From the NCBI RefSeq assembly GCF_014648475.1, contig NZ_BMRE01000062.1:1-42228 (forward strand): DNA of 42,228 bases, read 5' to 3'. Both the position numbers and the translations under genes were made by a program. The DNA comes from Lentzea flava. Lineage in GTDB: Bacteria; Actinomycetota; Actinomycetes; Mycobacteriales; Pseudonocardiaceae. This document shows, piece after piece, positions 23,155 to 31,156 of the stretch. Every line of letters starts with the position of its first letter. The first letter of the stretch is position 1. The notes below the pieces were generated by a model. The model saw nothing but the letters and a program-made list of their open reading frames with translations. It was not told where the DNA came from and searched no databases.

Positions 23155-24266
23155 CGCGCCGGATGCCGGCGTGGGTCGCTCCCGCCGCGCTGATCGCGGT
23201 CGCCGCGGCCGAGGGAGCGCTCACCGCGCTCACCGAGATCTCCGAGACGACGCCGGTCGACGTCGCCGTGACGGTGCTCGCCGTGCTGGCGCTCGTGGTG
23301 CGCGACCGGTGGCCGCTGCCGGCCTTCGCGGCGACGCTGCCCGCCGCCGTGCTGCCCGGCGCGATCGTCCCCGCGATCGTCGCGCTGTACTCGGTGTCCG
23401 CCCGGTACCGCAGCTGGTGGCTGCTCACCGGCTGCGGCCTGCTCGCCGCGGGCAGCCTCGCGTTCCCGCTGTCCGACGTCAGCGAGACGTTCTGGACGAC
23501 CGACGTGCTGCTCGGCCTCATCTACATGACGATGACCGCGCTCGCTCCGATCCTGCTCGGCCAGTTCCTGCACACCCAGCGCGAGCTGGCGCTGCGGCTC
23601 GAGGAGGTCAAGCAGGCCCGCGAGCACGAGCGGCGGATGGACGCCCAGGCGATCCTCACCCAGGAGCGCAACCAGCTGGCCCGCGAGATGCACGACGTCG
23701 TGTCCCACCAGGTGAGCCTCATCGCGGTGCAGGCGGGAGCGCTCCAGGTCAGCACGCGGGACCCGGCCGCGAAGGACGCCTCCGAGAACATCCGCAAGCT
23801 GTCGGTGAACACGCTCGACGAGCTGCGGCACATGGTGAACCTGCTGCGCGCCTCCGGCACCCCGGCGACCGAGCTCGCTCCGCAGCCGACGCTGACCGAC
23901 CTGGAGCGGCTCGTCGAGGGCAGCGCGATCGACGCCCGGCTCGTCGGCAGCGCACCGTCCACTGTGGAACCCGCCGCGCAACGCGCCATCTACCGCACGG
24001 TCCAGGAAGCGCTGACCAACGTCCGCAAGCACGCGCCGGGAGCGAGCGCGGTCGTCGACATCAGCCACGACGACACCGACCTGACGGTCACCGTGACCAA
24101 CACGCCGCCGACCAGGCCGGCGCTGGCGTTGCCCAGCGCCCGCCACGGTCTCGTCGGTCTGCACGAGCGGGCCGCGCTGCTCGACGGGAAGGTCCACACC
24201 GGACCGACGCCGGACGGCGGTTTCCAGCTGCGGCTGCAGCTCCCGCTTCACCCGGTCAGCAGCTGA
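23151..24266 (+). CDS. Two-component sensor histidine kinase (HisKA_3 type)
   Basis: 371-aa membrane kinase. Residues about 5-140 hold four to five hydrophobic helices with very short loops, so there is no large extracellular sensor; it probably senses a membrane-linked signal. The phosphoacceptor is H181 in REMHDVVSHQVSLIAVQAGA, and the ATPase N-box region is RTVQEALTNVRKHAPG, with HGLVGLHERAALLDG as the G-box equivalent. It is the cognate partner of the response regulator directly upstream. This small intramembrane-sensing layout, next to an ABC exporter gene, is common for kinases that respond to antibiotics or envelope stress, but that is inference. Its 3' end overlaps the convergent ABC gene by 19 bp. 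Confidence 0.93.
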   Translation: MTRRMPAWVAPAALIAVAAAEGALTALTEISETTPVDVAVTVLAVLALVVRDRWPLPAFAATLPAAVLPGAIVPAIVALYSVSARYRSWWLLTGCGLLAAGSLAFPLSDVSETFWTTDVLLGLIYMTMTALAPILLGQFLHTQRELALRLEEVKQAREHERRMDAQAILTQERNQLAREMHDVVSHQVSLIAVQAGALQVSTRDPAAKDASENIRKLSVNTLDELRHMVNLLRASGTPATELAPQPTLTDLERLVEGSAIDARLVGSAPSTVEPAAQRAIYRTVQEALTNVRKHAPGASAVVDISHDDTDLTVTVTNTPPTRPALALPSARHGLVGLHERAALLDGKVHTGPTPDGGFQLRLQLPLHPVSS

Positions 24267-25981
24267 GTCGCGGCGAACTCCGCGTAGAGCGGATCGTTCG
24301 CGACCAGCTCGTCGTGCGTGCCCACCGCGCGCACGATCCCGTTGTCCAGCACCACGATCCGGTCGGCGCTGGTGACCGTCGACAGCCGGTGCGCCACCAC
24401 CAGCACGGTCGCCGTCTTCGCCACCGCCGTGACCACCTCCCTGATCGCCATCTCGTTGACGGCGTCGAGCTGCGAGGTGACCTCGTCGAGCAGCAGCACG
24501 CGAGGACGCCGGACCAGGGCGCGGGCGAGCGCGATCCGTTGCCGCTCACCACCGGACAGGTGGTTGCCGCGGTGGCCGACCGCGGTGTCCAGCCCGTCCG
24601 GCAGCCGTTCGACCAGCGTGTCCAGCCGGGTCTGCACCACGGCGTCCCAGATCTCCTCGTCGGTGGCCTCCGGACGGCCGTAGACGAGGTTGTCGCGCAA
24701 CGTCCCGGACAGCACGGGTGCGTCCTGTTCGACGTACCCGATCGACGCCCGCAGCTCCGCCAGGTCCCAGTCCGCGAGAGCCCGGCCGTCGAGCAGGATC
24801 CGCCCGGCGTCCGGCTCGTAGAAGCGCTCGATCAGCCCGAACATCGTGGACTTGCCCGCACCGGACGCACCGACGAACGCGGTCATGCCACCCGCGGGGA
24901 TCTCGAAGCTCACGCCGCGCAGCACCTCCGGCCGCTCCGGCCCGTACCGGAAGCGGACGTCCTCGAACGCCAGCGGTGCCGCGCCGGTGCCGGGCTGCGC
25001 GGTCCCCTGCGGGGCCGGCTCGGCGGGCATCCCGTCCACCTCGGCCAGGCGGCGCACCGCGGCCAGCCCGATCTGCAGCCTGCTGCTCGCGTGCAGCAGC
25101 TCCCCGATCGGTTCGGTCAGGTAGAAGAGGAACAGCAGGAACGCGACCAAAGTGGACAGTGACATGGCGCCGGTCGCCACCCGCCCGCCGCCGACGGCGA
25201 GCACGGCGAGGAACGCCGCCTGGATCGCGAGTCCGTTGGAACCGTGGACGATCGACTCCCAGCGCGCCGACCGGATTCCGGCCAGCCACGCGCGTCCTGC
25301 GCTGTCCTCGATCGCGGCGATCTCCCTGGCCTCGGCACCGGCCGCCTTGACCGTGCGGACGGCGCCGAGCGCGCGCTCCAGCCGTGCCCCGGTCTCGCCG
25401 ACGGCCTCCTGGGCGGCGCGGGACGCCTTCTCGATCATCGGCATCCCGGCACCGGCCAGCACGCCGACGACCACCAGCACGGCGGCGGTCACCCCGAGCA
25501 GGACGAGGTCCATCACGCCCATCATCACGATCATCACGACCGTCGTGACGGCACCGGTGACCAGCCCGACGAGCGCGTTGGTGCACACCTCGCGCAGCAG
25601 CGTCGTGTCGCTGGTGAACCGGGACAGCAGGTCGCCGGGCTCGGCCCGGTGCACGGCGGGCACCCGCAGCGAGACCAGCCGCCTGGCCAGCCGCTTCCGC
25701 GCGACCAGGACGACCGACTCGCCCGCGCGTTCGAGCAGGTACTGCCCCGCCATCGCGATCGCGGCACCGGCGAGCGCGAGGCCGACCAGCAGCACGAGGA
25801 AGCCGGTGATCTCGTCGCCCGTTCCCAGCCGGTCGACCAGTGCCTTCGCCGCGAGCGGCTGGGCCGCCGCCGCAAGACCGGCCAGCAGGACGAGCGTCCC
25901 TCCGAAGAGGACGGTGCGCCGCTGCGGCCTGGCGTACGACATGAGCATCCGCCAGGCCGGGCGGTCGAACTTGGCGCGCAC
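24248..25981 (-). CDS. ABC exporter, fused permease and ATPase
   Basis: 577-aa half-transporter of the MsbA/LmrA type. An N-terminal six-helix permease (about 20-310) precedes an ATPase domain with Walker A GASGAGKST, Q-loop YVEQDAPVLSG, signature LSGGERQR, Walker B VLLLDEVTSQLD and H-loop VVAHRLS. All catalytic residues are present, so a homodimer could work alone. Likely exports a lipid, peptide or drug. The GTG start at 25981 has GGAGAAG seven bases upstream. It is convergent with and overlaps the histidine-kinase gene at its 3' end. The inverted repeat at 26069-26086, centred 96.5 bp upstream, matches the one ahead of the response regulator, tying it to that system. Confidence 0.93.
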   Translation of the reverse strand: MRAKFDRPAWRMLMSYARPQRRTVLFGGTLVLLAGLAAAAQPLAAKALVDRLGTGDEITGFLVLLVGLALAGAAIAMAGQYLLERAGESVVLVARKRLARRLVSLRVPAVHRAEPGDLLSRFTSDTTLLREVCTNALVGLVTGAVTTVVMIVMMGVMDLVLLGVTAAVLVVVGVLAGAGMPMIEKASRAAQEAVGETGARLERALGAVRTVKAAGAEAREIAAIEDSAGRAWLAGIRSARWESIVHGSNGLAIQAAFLAVLAVGGGRVATGAMSLSTLVAFLLFLFYLTEPIGELLHASSRLQIGLAAVRRLAEVDGMPAEPAPQGTAQPGTGAAPLAFEDVRFRYGPERPEVLRGVSFEIPAGGMTAFVGASGAGKSTMFGLIERFYEPDAGRILLDGRALADWDLAELRASIGYVEQDAPVLSGTLRDNLVYGRPEATDEEIWDAVVQTRLDTLVERLPDGLDTAVGHRGNHLSGGERQRIALARALVRRPRVLLLDEVTSQLDAVNEMAIREVVTAVAKTATVLVVAHRLSTVTSADRIVVLDNGIVRAVGTHDELVANDPLYAEFAATQLLTG

Positions 25982-26068
25982 GGTGAAACTTCTCCATCGT
26001 CGGTGATCGGTACGTTCCGATCTTCGACGAGGCGGTGTGGCCGCGGTATCCGTGCACCGGCCGGTCGG

Positions 26069-26086
26069 TCCAGCCAGGCGGCTGGA
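26069..26086. promoter_or_regulatory. Inverted-repeat operator, copy 2, between the ABC exporter and spo0M-like genes
   Basis: TCCAGCCAGGCGGCTGGA is a 7+4+7 inverted repeat identical at 16 of 17 positions to the site at 22406-22422. It is centred about 96 bp upstream of the ABC start (25981) and 190 bp upstream of the divergent Spo0M-like gene. It is probably a target of the response regulator at 22501. The remainder of the 286-bp gap shows no other recognised element except the ribosome site near 26250. Confidence 0.6.
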
Positions 26087-26267
26087 GCCCTAGCGGCGGC
26101 CTGCGGTCGGCCGGTCGTGTCCGGCGTCGGCGCCCGCCACCCGGTGGGGCACGTCCAGCCGACCGACGGGGTGTTCCGGACGCCCGGCAGATGGCCGCGG
26201 ACCGGCCGGCGCCACGAAGCTGGTGGCACGGCTTCAGTCCATTGTGGTGTGCAGGAGGAGATAGATC

Positions 26268-27152
26268 ATGTTCAACCGGATGCTGAGCGCCCTGGGAATC
26301 GGCGGTCCGTCCGTCGACACGGTCCTCGACTCGCCGCACGCCGTGCCTGGCCAGGCGATCACCGGCCAGGTCCGCGTCCAGGGCGGCAGTTCGGACACCG
26401 AGATCGGTCAGGTCGCCCTCTCGCTCGTCGTGGGGCACCAGGCCGAGTTCTTCCGGCTCGTCGTGCAGGAGGGTGTGCGGGTTCCCGCCAACCAGCTCGT
26501 GTCGATCCCGTTCCAGCTCACGCTGCCGTGGGAAACCCCGATCACCGCGGTCGGCGGCATGCAGCTGCCGGGCGTGAACGTGGGCGTGCGGACCGAGCTC
26601 ACGATCGCGGGCGCGCCGGACAAGGGCGACCTCGACCCGATCCTGGTCGGGCCGCTGCCGTCGCAGAACAAGGTGCTGGACGCCTTCGGGCAGCTCGGTT
26701 TCACCTTCCGCGGCACCGAGATCGAGGCGGGCCGCCAGGAGCTCGCGTTCTTCCCTCCCGCGCAGTACGCGGGCGGGGTCAGCGAGGTCGAGCTGACCTT
26801 CGTCGCGAGCGCGGACGAGCTGTACGTCGTGCTGGAGGCCGACAAGCGCGGCGGCGGGTTCTCCTCAGGGGACACCACCGGGCAGATGCGGATCTCCCAC
26901 CAGGAAGCGCAGGTCACCGACTGGGCGTCGGCGATCACCGGCTGGCTGACCCAGGTCGCCGGGCGCGGCCAGTTGAACCCGGCCTTCGGCCACCAGCCGG
27001 CGGGATTCGGCAACCAGGGCTACGACCACGACGGCCACGGCCAGAGGCGTGGACCGGGCATGGGCGGCATGATGGCCGCGGGTGCGGCCGGTGTCGTCGG
27101 CGGCATGGTCCTCGGCGGGGTCGCCGGCGAGTTCTTCGACGACGAGGACTGA
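26268..27152 (+). CDS. Spo0M-family sporulation-control protein
   Basis: 294-aa soluble protein. Residues 1 to about 235 match the Spo0M arrestin-like fold: SALGIGGPSVDTVLDSPHAVPGQ, FFRLVV, ISIPFQLTLPWETPIT-like core, and VGVRTELTIAGAPDKGDLDPI. The C-terminal tail is rich in Gly, His, Gln and Arg, followed by a short hydrophobic Gly/Ala segment and an acidic end (FFDDED). In Bacillus, Spo0M modulates sporulation; actinobacterial versions are poorly characterised. The ATG at 26268 is preceded by an excellent AGGAGGAG site. It forms an operon with the small membrane protein 4 bp downstream. The hydrophobic tail could anchor it to the membrane. Confidence 0.88.
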   Translation: MFNRMLSALGIGGPSVDTVLDSPHAVPGQAITGQVRVQGGSSDTEIGQVALSLVVGHQAEFFRLVVQEGVRVPANQLVSIPFQLTLPWETPITAVGGMQLPGVNVGVRTELTIAGAPDKGDLDPILVGPLPSQNKVLDAFGQLGFTFRGTEIEAGRQELAFFPPAQYAGGVSEVELTFVASADELYVVLEADKRGGGFSSGDTTGQMRISHQEAQVTDWASAITGWLTQVAGRGQLNPAFGHQPAGFGNQGYDHDGHGQRRGPGMGGMMAAGAAGVVGGMVLGGVAGEFFDDED

Positions 27153-27156
27153 TCCC

Positions 27157-27426
27157 GTGGCGATCTCCGGACTCTTCAGCGCCCTGATCGTCGGACTGGT
27201 CATCGGCGCCCTCGGCAGACTCGTCGTGCCGGGGAAGCAGCGGATCCCCATCTGGATGACCATCCTCATCGGCGTCGTCGCCGCGGTGATCGGCACCTTC
27301 GTCGCCAACGCGCTCGGTGTCGGCGACACGCGCGGCATCGACTGGATCGAGCTGATCATCCAGATCGCTCTCGCCGCGGGAGGAGTGAGCCTGGTGGCCG
27401 GGATCTACGGCCGCCAGCACCACTAG
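27157..27426 (+). CDS. GlsB/YeaQ/YmgE-family small membrane protein
   Basis: 89-aa protein with three hydrophobic helices and the family pattern IVGLVIGALGRLVVPG near the N-terminus, then MTILIGVVAAVIGTFVANALG and a final helix. Members are stress-induced envelope proteins (transglycosylase-associated family name is historical; no enzymatic motif is present). The GTG start at 27157 lies 4 bp after the Spo0M-like gene stop, so the two are surely co-transcribed. Its TAG stop overlaps the convergent WYL gene stop at a shared CTAG. Confidence 0.88.
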   Translation: MAISGLFSALIVGLVIGALGRLVVPGKQRIPIWMTILIGVVAAVIGTFVANALGVGDTRGIDWIELIIQIALAAGGVSLVAGIYGRQHH

Positions 27427-28406
27427 CCCGGTGCTCCCGCCGCACGGGCGGCCCGCCGCGCCAGCCCGGCGAAGGCGTCGCGCAACGCCTGCGGGGCGAC
27501 GACGTCGACGTCGGTGTCGAACCGCGCCAGCCGCGCGGCGAGCGCGGCCCACGACCACGACCCGACCACCAGCCGGGTCGTGGTCGCGCCGATCTCCTCG
27601 GCGACGCCGTCGCCCACGAACGGCGCCACCTCCGCTACGGGACGGTGGAGCACCACCTCCCCTTCGCACGGCCAGGCGTTCGTGGTGCCGGATCCCTTGA
27701 AGCGGGCCGAGAGAAAGGCCGCGACGTCCCCGCCTGGCACCTCCCGCGGCGTGAACCGGGGCCCGGTGGGGATGCGGAGCGTCATCCGGTCCGCCCGGTA
27801 GGTCCGCCAGTCCTCACGTTCCGGGCTCCAGCCGACGAGATACCAGCGACCGGCGGAGACCACGAGGTGGTGCGGCTGCACCCGGCGGGCCGGTCCGGCG
27901 TCCTCGCCCCGGCCGGGTGAGCGGTAGTCGAACCGCACCTCCTCACCCGCCCGGATCGCACTGCTCAGCGCGAGCAGAACCTCCGTGTCCACCTGACGTC
28001 GCGCCGATTCGGCGGTGGTGACCTCCAGGGCGTCGACGCGGCGGCGCAACCGGGCGGGCAGCACCTGGCGCACGGTGACCAGGGCGCGGGCGGCGGCCTC
28101 CTCGATGCCCGCCCCGGTGCCCACCGCGATCCGCAGCGCCACGGCCAGCGCGACCGCCTGCTCCTCGTCGAACAACAACGGCGGCACCTCGCTGCCCGCC
28201 TCCAGCCGGTAACCGCCGTCCGGTCCCTTGATCGCGTGGACGGCGTAGCCGAGCTCGCGCAGCCGGTCGACGTCCCGGCGCACGGTGCGTTCGCTGACGC
28301 CGAGCCGCTGGGCGAGCAGGCTTCCCGGCCAGTCGCGGCGGATCTGCAGCATCGACAGCAGCGCGAGCAGGCGGCCGGAGGTGGTCGCGGAGGAGGCGAT
28401 CGGCAT
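27423..28406 (-). CDS. WYL-domain transcriptional regulator (YafY/DeoR-like HTH)
   Basis: 327-aa regulator. The N-terminal helix-turn-helix (about 12-65) has SLLAQRLGVSERTVRRDVDRLRELGY. The middle WYL domain (about 140-225) has VVSAGRWYLVGWSPEREDWRTYRADRM, and a WCX-like C-terminal part follows. The ATG at 28406 lies 18 bp from a perfect 10+7+10 inverted repeat that probably is its operator, so it likely represses itself and the divergent VOC gene at 28515. WYL domains bind nucleic acid or nucleotides and often report DNA damage or phage stress, but small catabolic-type regulators of this architecture are also common; the signal is unknown. Confidence 0.9.
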   Translation of the reverse strand: MPIASSATTSGRLLALLSMLQIRRDWPGSLLAQRLGVSERTVRRDVDRLRELGYAVHAIKGPDGGYRLEAGSEVPPLLFDEEQAVALAVALRIAVGTGAGIEEAAARALVTVRQVLPARLRRRVDALEVTTAESARRQVDTEVLLALSSAIRAGEEVRFDYRSPGRGEDAGPARRVQPHHLVVSAGRWYLVGWSPEREDWRTYRADRMTLRIPTGPRFTPREVPGGDVAAFLSARFKGSGTTNAWPCEGEVVLHRPVAEVAPFVGDGVAEEIGATTTRLVVGSWSWAALAARLARFDTDVDVVAPQALRDAFAGLARRAARAAGAPG

Positions 28407-28423
28407 GGTCGAAGCCTCGCACG

Positions 28424-28450
28424 AGTAGCGGACGTTCCCTGTCCGCTACT
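28424..28450. promoter_or_regulatory. Perfect inverted-repeat operator between WYL regulator and VOC gene
   Basis: Arms AGTAGCGGAC (28424-28433) and GTCCGCTACT (28441-28450) are exact inverse complements around a 7-bp spacer. The site lies 18 bp upstream of the WYL regulator start and 65 bp upstream of the divergent VOC gene. This is the position expected for an autoregulatory repressor site. No binding evidence is available beyond the symmetry. Confidence 0.75.
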
Positions 28451-28514
28451 GCTGACATCGTGGTTCTCGTCGCCGGAAACCTCCCGCGGCCAGAACGACT
28501 TCCGAAGGACCACC

Positions 28515-28958
28515 ATGTCGCTCAACGCAGTCGCCCACCTGAACTTCCGCGGCGAGGCCAGGGAAGCCCTGGAGTTCTACCAGTCGGTGTTCGGTGGAAA
28601 GGCCACCATCGCCACCTACGGCGACTTCGGCATGCCCGCCGACCTGCCAGGCGCTGGCAACGTGGTGTTCGGCCAGGTCGTCGCCGACAACGGCTTCCGG
28701 GTCATGGCCTACGACGTGCCGGGCGAGAACGCACCGCTGCCCAGGGGCACCACGCGCAGGGAGAACGGCGTCACGATCACCGACGAGCCGTTCTTCCTCT
28801 CCGTGCGCGGCGAGACCGTCGAGGAGGTCACCGAGCACTGGAACCGCCTCGCCGACGGGGCCGTGGTGATCGAGGCCTTCGGTCCCGCGCCGTGGGCAGC
28901 CGGCTTCGGCATGCTCACCGACCGGTTCGGCGTGACCTGGATCCTCGACGTCGCCTGA
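28515..28958 (+). CDS. VOC-family protein, PhnB-like
   Basis: 147-aa glyoxalase/bleomycin-resistance superfamily protein of the PhnB/3-demethylubiquinone-like subgroup. Landmarks are LNFRGEAREALEFYQSVFGGK at the start, DNGFRVMAYDVPG in the middle and FGMLTDRFGVTWILDVA at the end. Metal-ligand positions are incomplete, as usual in this subgroup, so activity is uncertain. The ATG at 28515 follows GAAGGA. It is divergent from the WYL repressor with a shared operator, and is probably its regulated target. It is followed by the long palindromic repeat near 29.0 kb. Confidence 0.87.
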   Translation: MSLNAVAHLNFRGEAREALEFYQSVFGGKATIATYGDFGMPADLPGAGNVVFGQVVADNGFRVMAYDVPGENAPLPRGTTRRENGVTITDEPFFLSVRGETVEEVTEHWNRLADGAVVIEAFGPAPWAAGFGMLTDRFGVTWILDVA

Positions 28959-29009
28959 GAAACCGCCGGGGTGCGGCTCTGAGCCTTGCGGCACAACAGC
29001 TGCCCGTCT

Positions 29010-29090
29010 TTTGCCCGGTCCGGTGCGCGTGCTGAGTGGGATGAACGGAACCTTCGTCCACCTGGGGTGGATGAAGGTTCCGTTCATCCA
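29010..29090. repeat. Dispersed palindromic intergenic element, copy 1
   Basis: The element contains a near-perfect hairpin with 24-bp arms (29039-29062 and 29066-29089, one mismatch, 3-nt loop). The stretch from TTTGCCCGG (29010) through GCGCGTGCTG, TGGGATGAA, CCTTC-n-TCCAC and GGGTGGAT recurs in the same order at 42113-42179. It lies between two convergent genes (ends 28958 and 29111), so it may also act as a bidirectional terminator. Confidence 0.7.
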
Positions 29091-29110
29091 CAACGTGCGA
29101 GCGTGCGAGC

Positions 29111-30280
29111 TCAGCGGGAGGTCGCCGCGCTCGTCGCGCAACGCCGTTCCTGCGCGGCGAGCACCTCCGGGCCGGTCGCCTGCTGGTAGGCGCGGACCAC
29201 GTCGAGGGCCACGCGGTCCCACGCGTAGCGGACCCGCGTGCGGTCCTGACCCGCTGCCCCCAGCTCCTGGCGCCGGATGTCGTCTCCCACCAGGGATCGC
29301 AGCGCCCGCGCCAGCACCGCGGGCTTGCGCGGCGGGACGTGCACACCTGTCACCTCGTGCACCACGGACTCGGCCAGGCCACCGACCGCCGACGCCACCA
29401 CCGGCACGCCGCACGCCATCGCCTCCAGCGGCACCACCCCGAACGGTTCGTGCCGCTGGGCGCACGCCACGACGTCCGCGGATCGGATCAACGCGGGCAT
29501 GTCCGAGTGCGGCACGCGGCCGAGGAAGCCGACCCGGTCGGAGACGCAATGCCGCGCCGCCAACGCACGCAGGCGCTGGAGCTCCACGTCGTCCAGGTTT
29601 CCGGCCACCACCAGCTCGGTCCAGGTGACCATGGTGAGCGCGACGATCAGGTCGTCGGCTCCGTCAGCGCCCACCGCGAGGATGCGCGGCATCCCGTTGC
29701 GCGGCGCAGTTGGGCCGTTCACCGTGAAGATCCTCGTGTCCACGCCCCACGGCACGATCGAGATCCTGGACCGGCGCACGCCCAGCCGGCCGAGCTCCCG
29801 CGCCTCGTGGGCCGACGTGGCGATCACACCGGAGGCTCCGCGGCCGACCAGCCGCTCGATGCCGGTGGAGTCGCCGCCTTCGAGTCCGTGGAAGCTCTGC
29901 ACGATCGGGATTGCGGTGCGCCGGGCGCTGAGGACCGCGGCGAGGCCGGAGGTCCAGTGGTGCGCGTGGATGACGTCCGGCGGATCACCGGCCCATCGTT
30001 CGTTCAGGAACCGCGCGAACTCCCCGATGTGCGGGACGACGTCGTTCTGGCCGAGCTCCCGCACGGGCCCTGCCGGACCGTGCACGACCTCGAAGCCCTC
30101 GCCGATCCGCCGGCGGGCGGGAACGCGCCGGTCCGTCTGTCGCGTGTAGACGGTCAGGTCGTGCCCTCGCCGGTGCAGTGCCTCCGCGAGCTTCGCCACG
30201 TGCAGGCGTTGCCCGGTCACGTCGGGGTCGCGCAGCGCGGTCAACGGGTTCGCCCGCAGCGAGATCATCGCGATCTTCAT
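29111..30280 (-). CDS. GT4-family glycosyltransferase
   Basis: 389-aa GT-B fold glycosyltransferase. The N-terminal Rossmann part has MKIAMISLRANPLT and GQRLHVAKLAEALHRRGHDLTV. The acceptor side contains VIHAHHWTSG, and the donor site has the family-4 signature HEPFGVVPLEAMACGVPVVASAVGG with its E-x7-E motif. It is probably retaining, using an activated nucleotide sugar in the cytoplasm. The ATG at 30280 overlaps the DUF3152 gene stop codon by 4 bp. It is the last gene of the four-gene operon beginning with the DivIVA-like protein. Donor and acceptor cannot be named from the sequence. Confidence 0.9.
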   Translation of the reverse strand: MKIAMISLRANPLTALRDPDVTGQRLHVAKLAEALHRRGHDLTVYTRQTDRRVPARRRIGEGFEVVHGPAGPVRELGQNDVVPHIGEFARFLNERWAGDPPDVIHAHHWTSGLAAVLSARRTAIPIVQSFHGLEGGDSTGIERLVGRGASGVIATSAHEARELGRLGVRRSRISIVPWGVDTRIFTVNGPTAPRNGMPRILAVGADGADDLIVALTMVTWTELVVAGNLDDVELQRLRALAARHCVSDRVGFLGRVPHSDMPALIRSADVVACAQRHEPFGVVPLEAMACGVPVVASAVGGLAESVVHEVTGVHVPPRKPAVLARALRSLVGDDIRRQELGAAGQDRTRVRYAWDRVALDVVRAYQQATGPEVLAAQERRCATSAATSR

Positions 30281-31140
30281 CTCGCCACCTCCGGGTTCGG
30301 CCACGGGTTCGGCACGCACGTCCTGCCGTCCCGCGGGACCGCCGTCCCCTGGGGCGCACCGGCGACGATGTCGGCGAGCCTGTCGTTCGAGATCGACAGG
30401 GTCTGCTGCATCATCACGGGCGCGGGAGCACCGTTGGCGGGGCACGGTTCGTGGCCGCGGCCGAGGAAGTGCCCGATCTCGTGGTTGATCAGGTACTTGC
30501 GGTACCCCTCCAGGTCGCCCGCGAACGACTGGGCGCCGCGGAACCACCGCGCCGCGCTCACGTACACCACACCGCGGACGTAGCACGAGGTGTCGTAGGG
30601 CAGGTCGAACCCGCAGGTCGCCCGCGCCGTTTCCGGTGCGGTGAGCCGGATTCGGACGTCGGGCTCCGCCACGTCGACCCGGCGGAACGCGACGTCGCCG
30701 GACGCGGTCCAGCCGCGCGGATCCGCGATGGCCGCGTCGACCGCGGCACCGAAGGCGTTCTGCGCCTGCGGCGGCACGACACCCTGCTCGACCTCGACGG
30801 AGTAGGTCCGCACCCGGCCACGGCCGACCTGGGCGGTCGTGCCCGCCACCGTGCGCCACCAGCCTTCGCCCTGAGCGAGCACCGGTTCACCCGGCGGCAG
30901 CTCCGGTCCCGGCCGGGGCGCCGCCAGCGCGGCCGGTGCCGGCGAGCTGGACGACGACGGCGGCGGCGACGACGGTGGTGACGAGGGCCGCGGCTTCACC
31001 GAGATGCTCGCCACCACAACGGGAACCTCGGGCTGCGCCACGTCCTGGCGGGTCGGCGCCGGCCAGCTCTTCAGCAGGCCGATCGTCACCCCTGCCAGCA
31101 TGGCGGCGAAGACGTACACGACGATTCTGCCGGTGGTCAT
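30277..31140 (-). CDS. DUF3152 protein, putative secreted zinc metalloprotease
   Basis: 287-aa single-pass protein: an N-terminal helix (residues about 6-24), a Pro/Ser-rich linker (about 50-85), then a DUF3152 domain. The domain carries a complete zinc metallopeptidase motif HEIGHFLGRGH (H220, E221, H224, H230), the extended metzincin-type pattern, and Cys pairs typical of an extracytoplasmic protein (CGFD, SCYVRG, PCPANG). It is therefore likely an exported, membrane-tethered peptidase, although DUF3152 activity has not been established as far as I know. The ATG at 31140 lies 16 bp after the USP-like gene. Coupled to the glycosyltransferase by ATGA. Confidence 0.85.
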   Translation of the reverse strand: MTTGRIVVYVFAAMLAGVTIGLLKSWPAPTRQDVAQPEVPVVVASISVKPRPSSPPSSPPPSSSSSPAPAALAAPRPGPELPPGEPVLAQGEGWWRTVAGTTAQVGRGRVRTYSVEVEQGVVPPQAQNAFGAAVDAAIADPRGWTASGDVAFRRVDVAEPDVRIRLTAPETARATCGFDLPYDTSCYVRGVVYVSAARWFRGAQSFAGDLEGYRKYLINHEIGHFLGRGHEPCPANGAPAPVMMQQTLSISNDRLADIVAGAPQGTAVPRDGRTCVPNPWPNPEVAR

Positions 31141-31156
31141 GAGGTCACTCCCCCTG

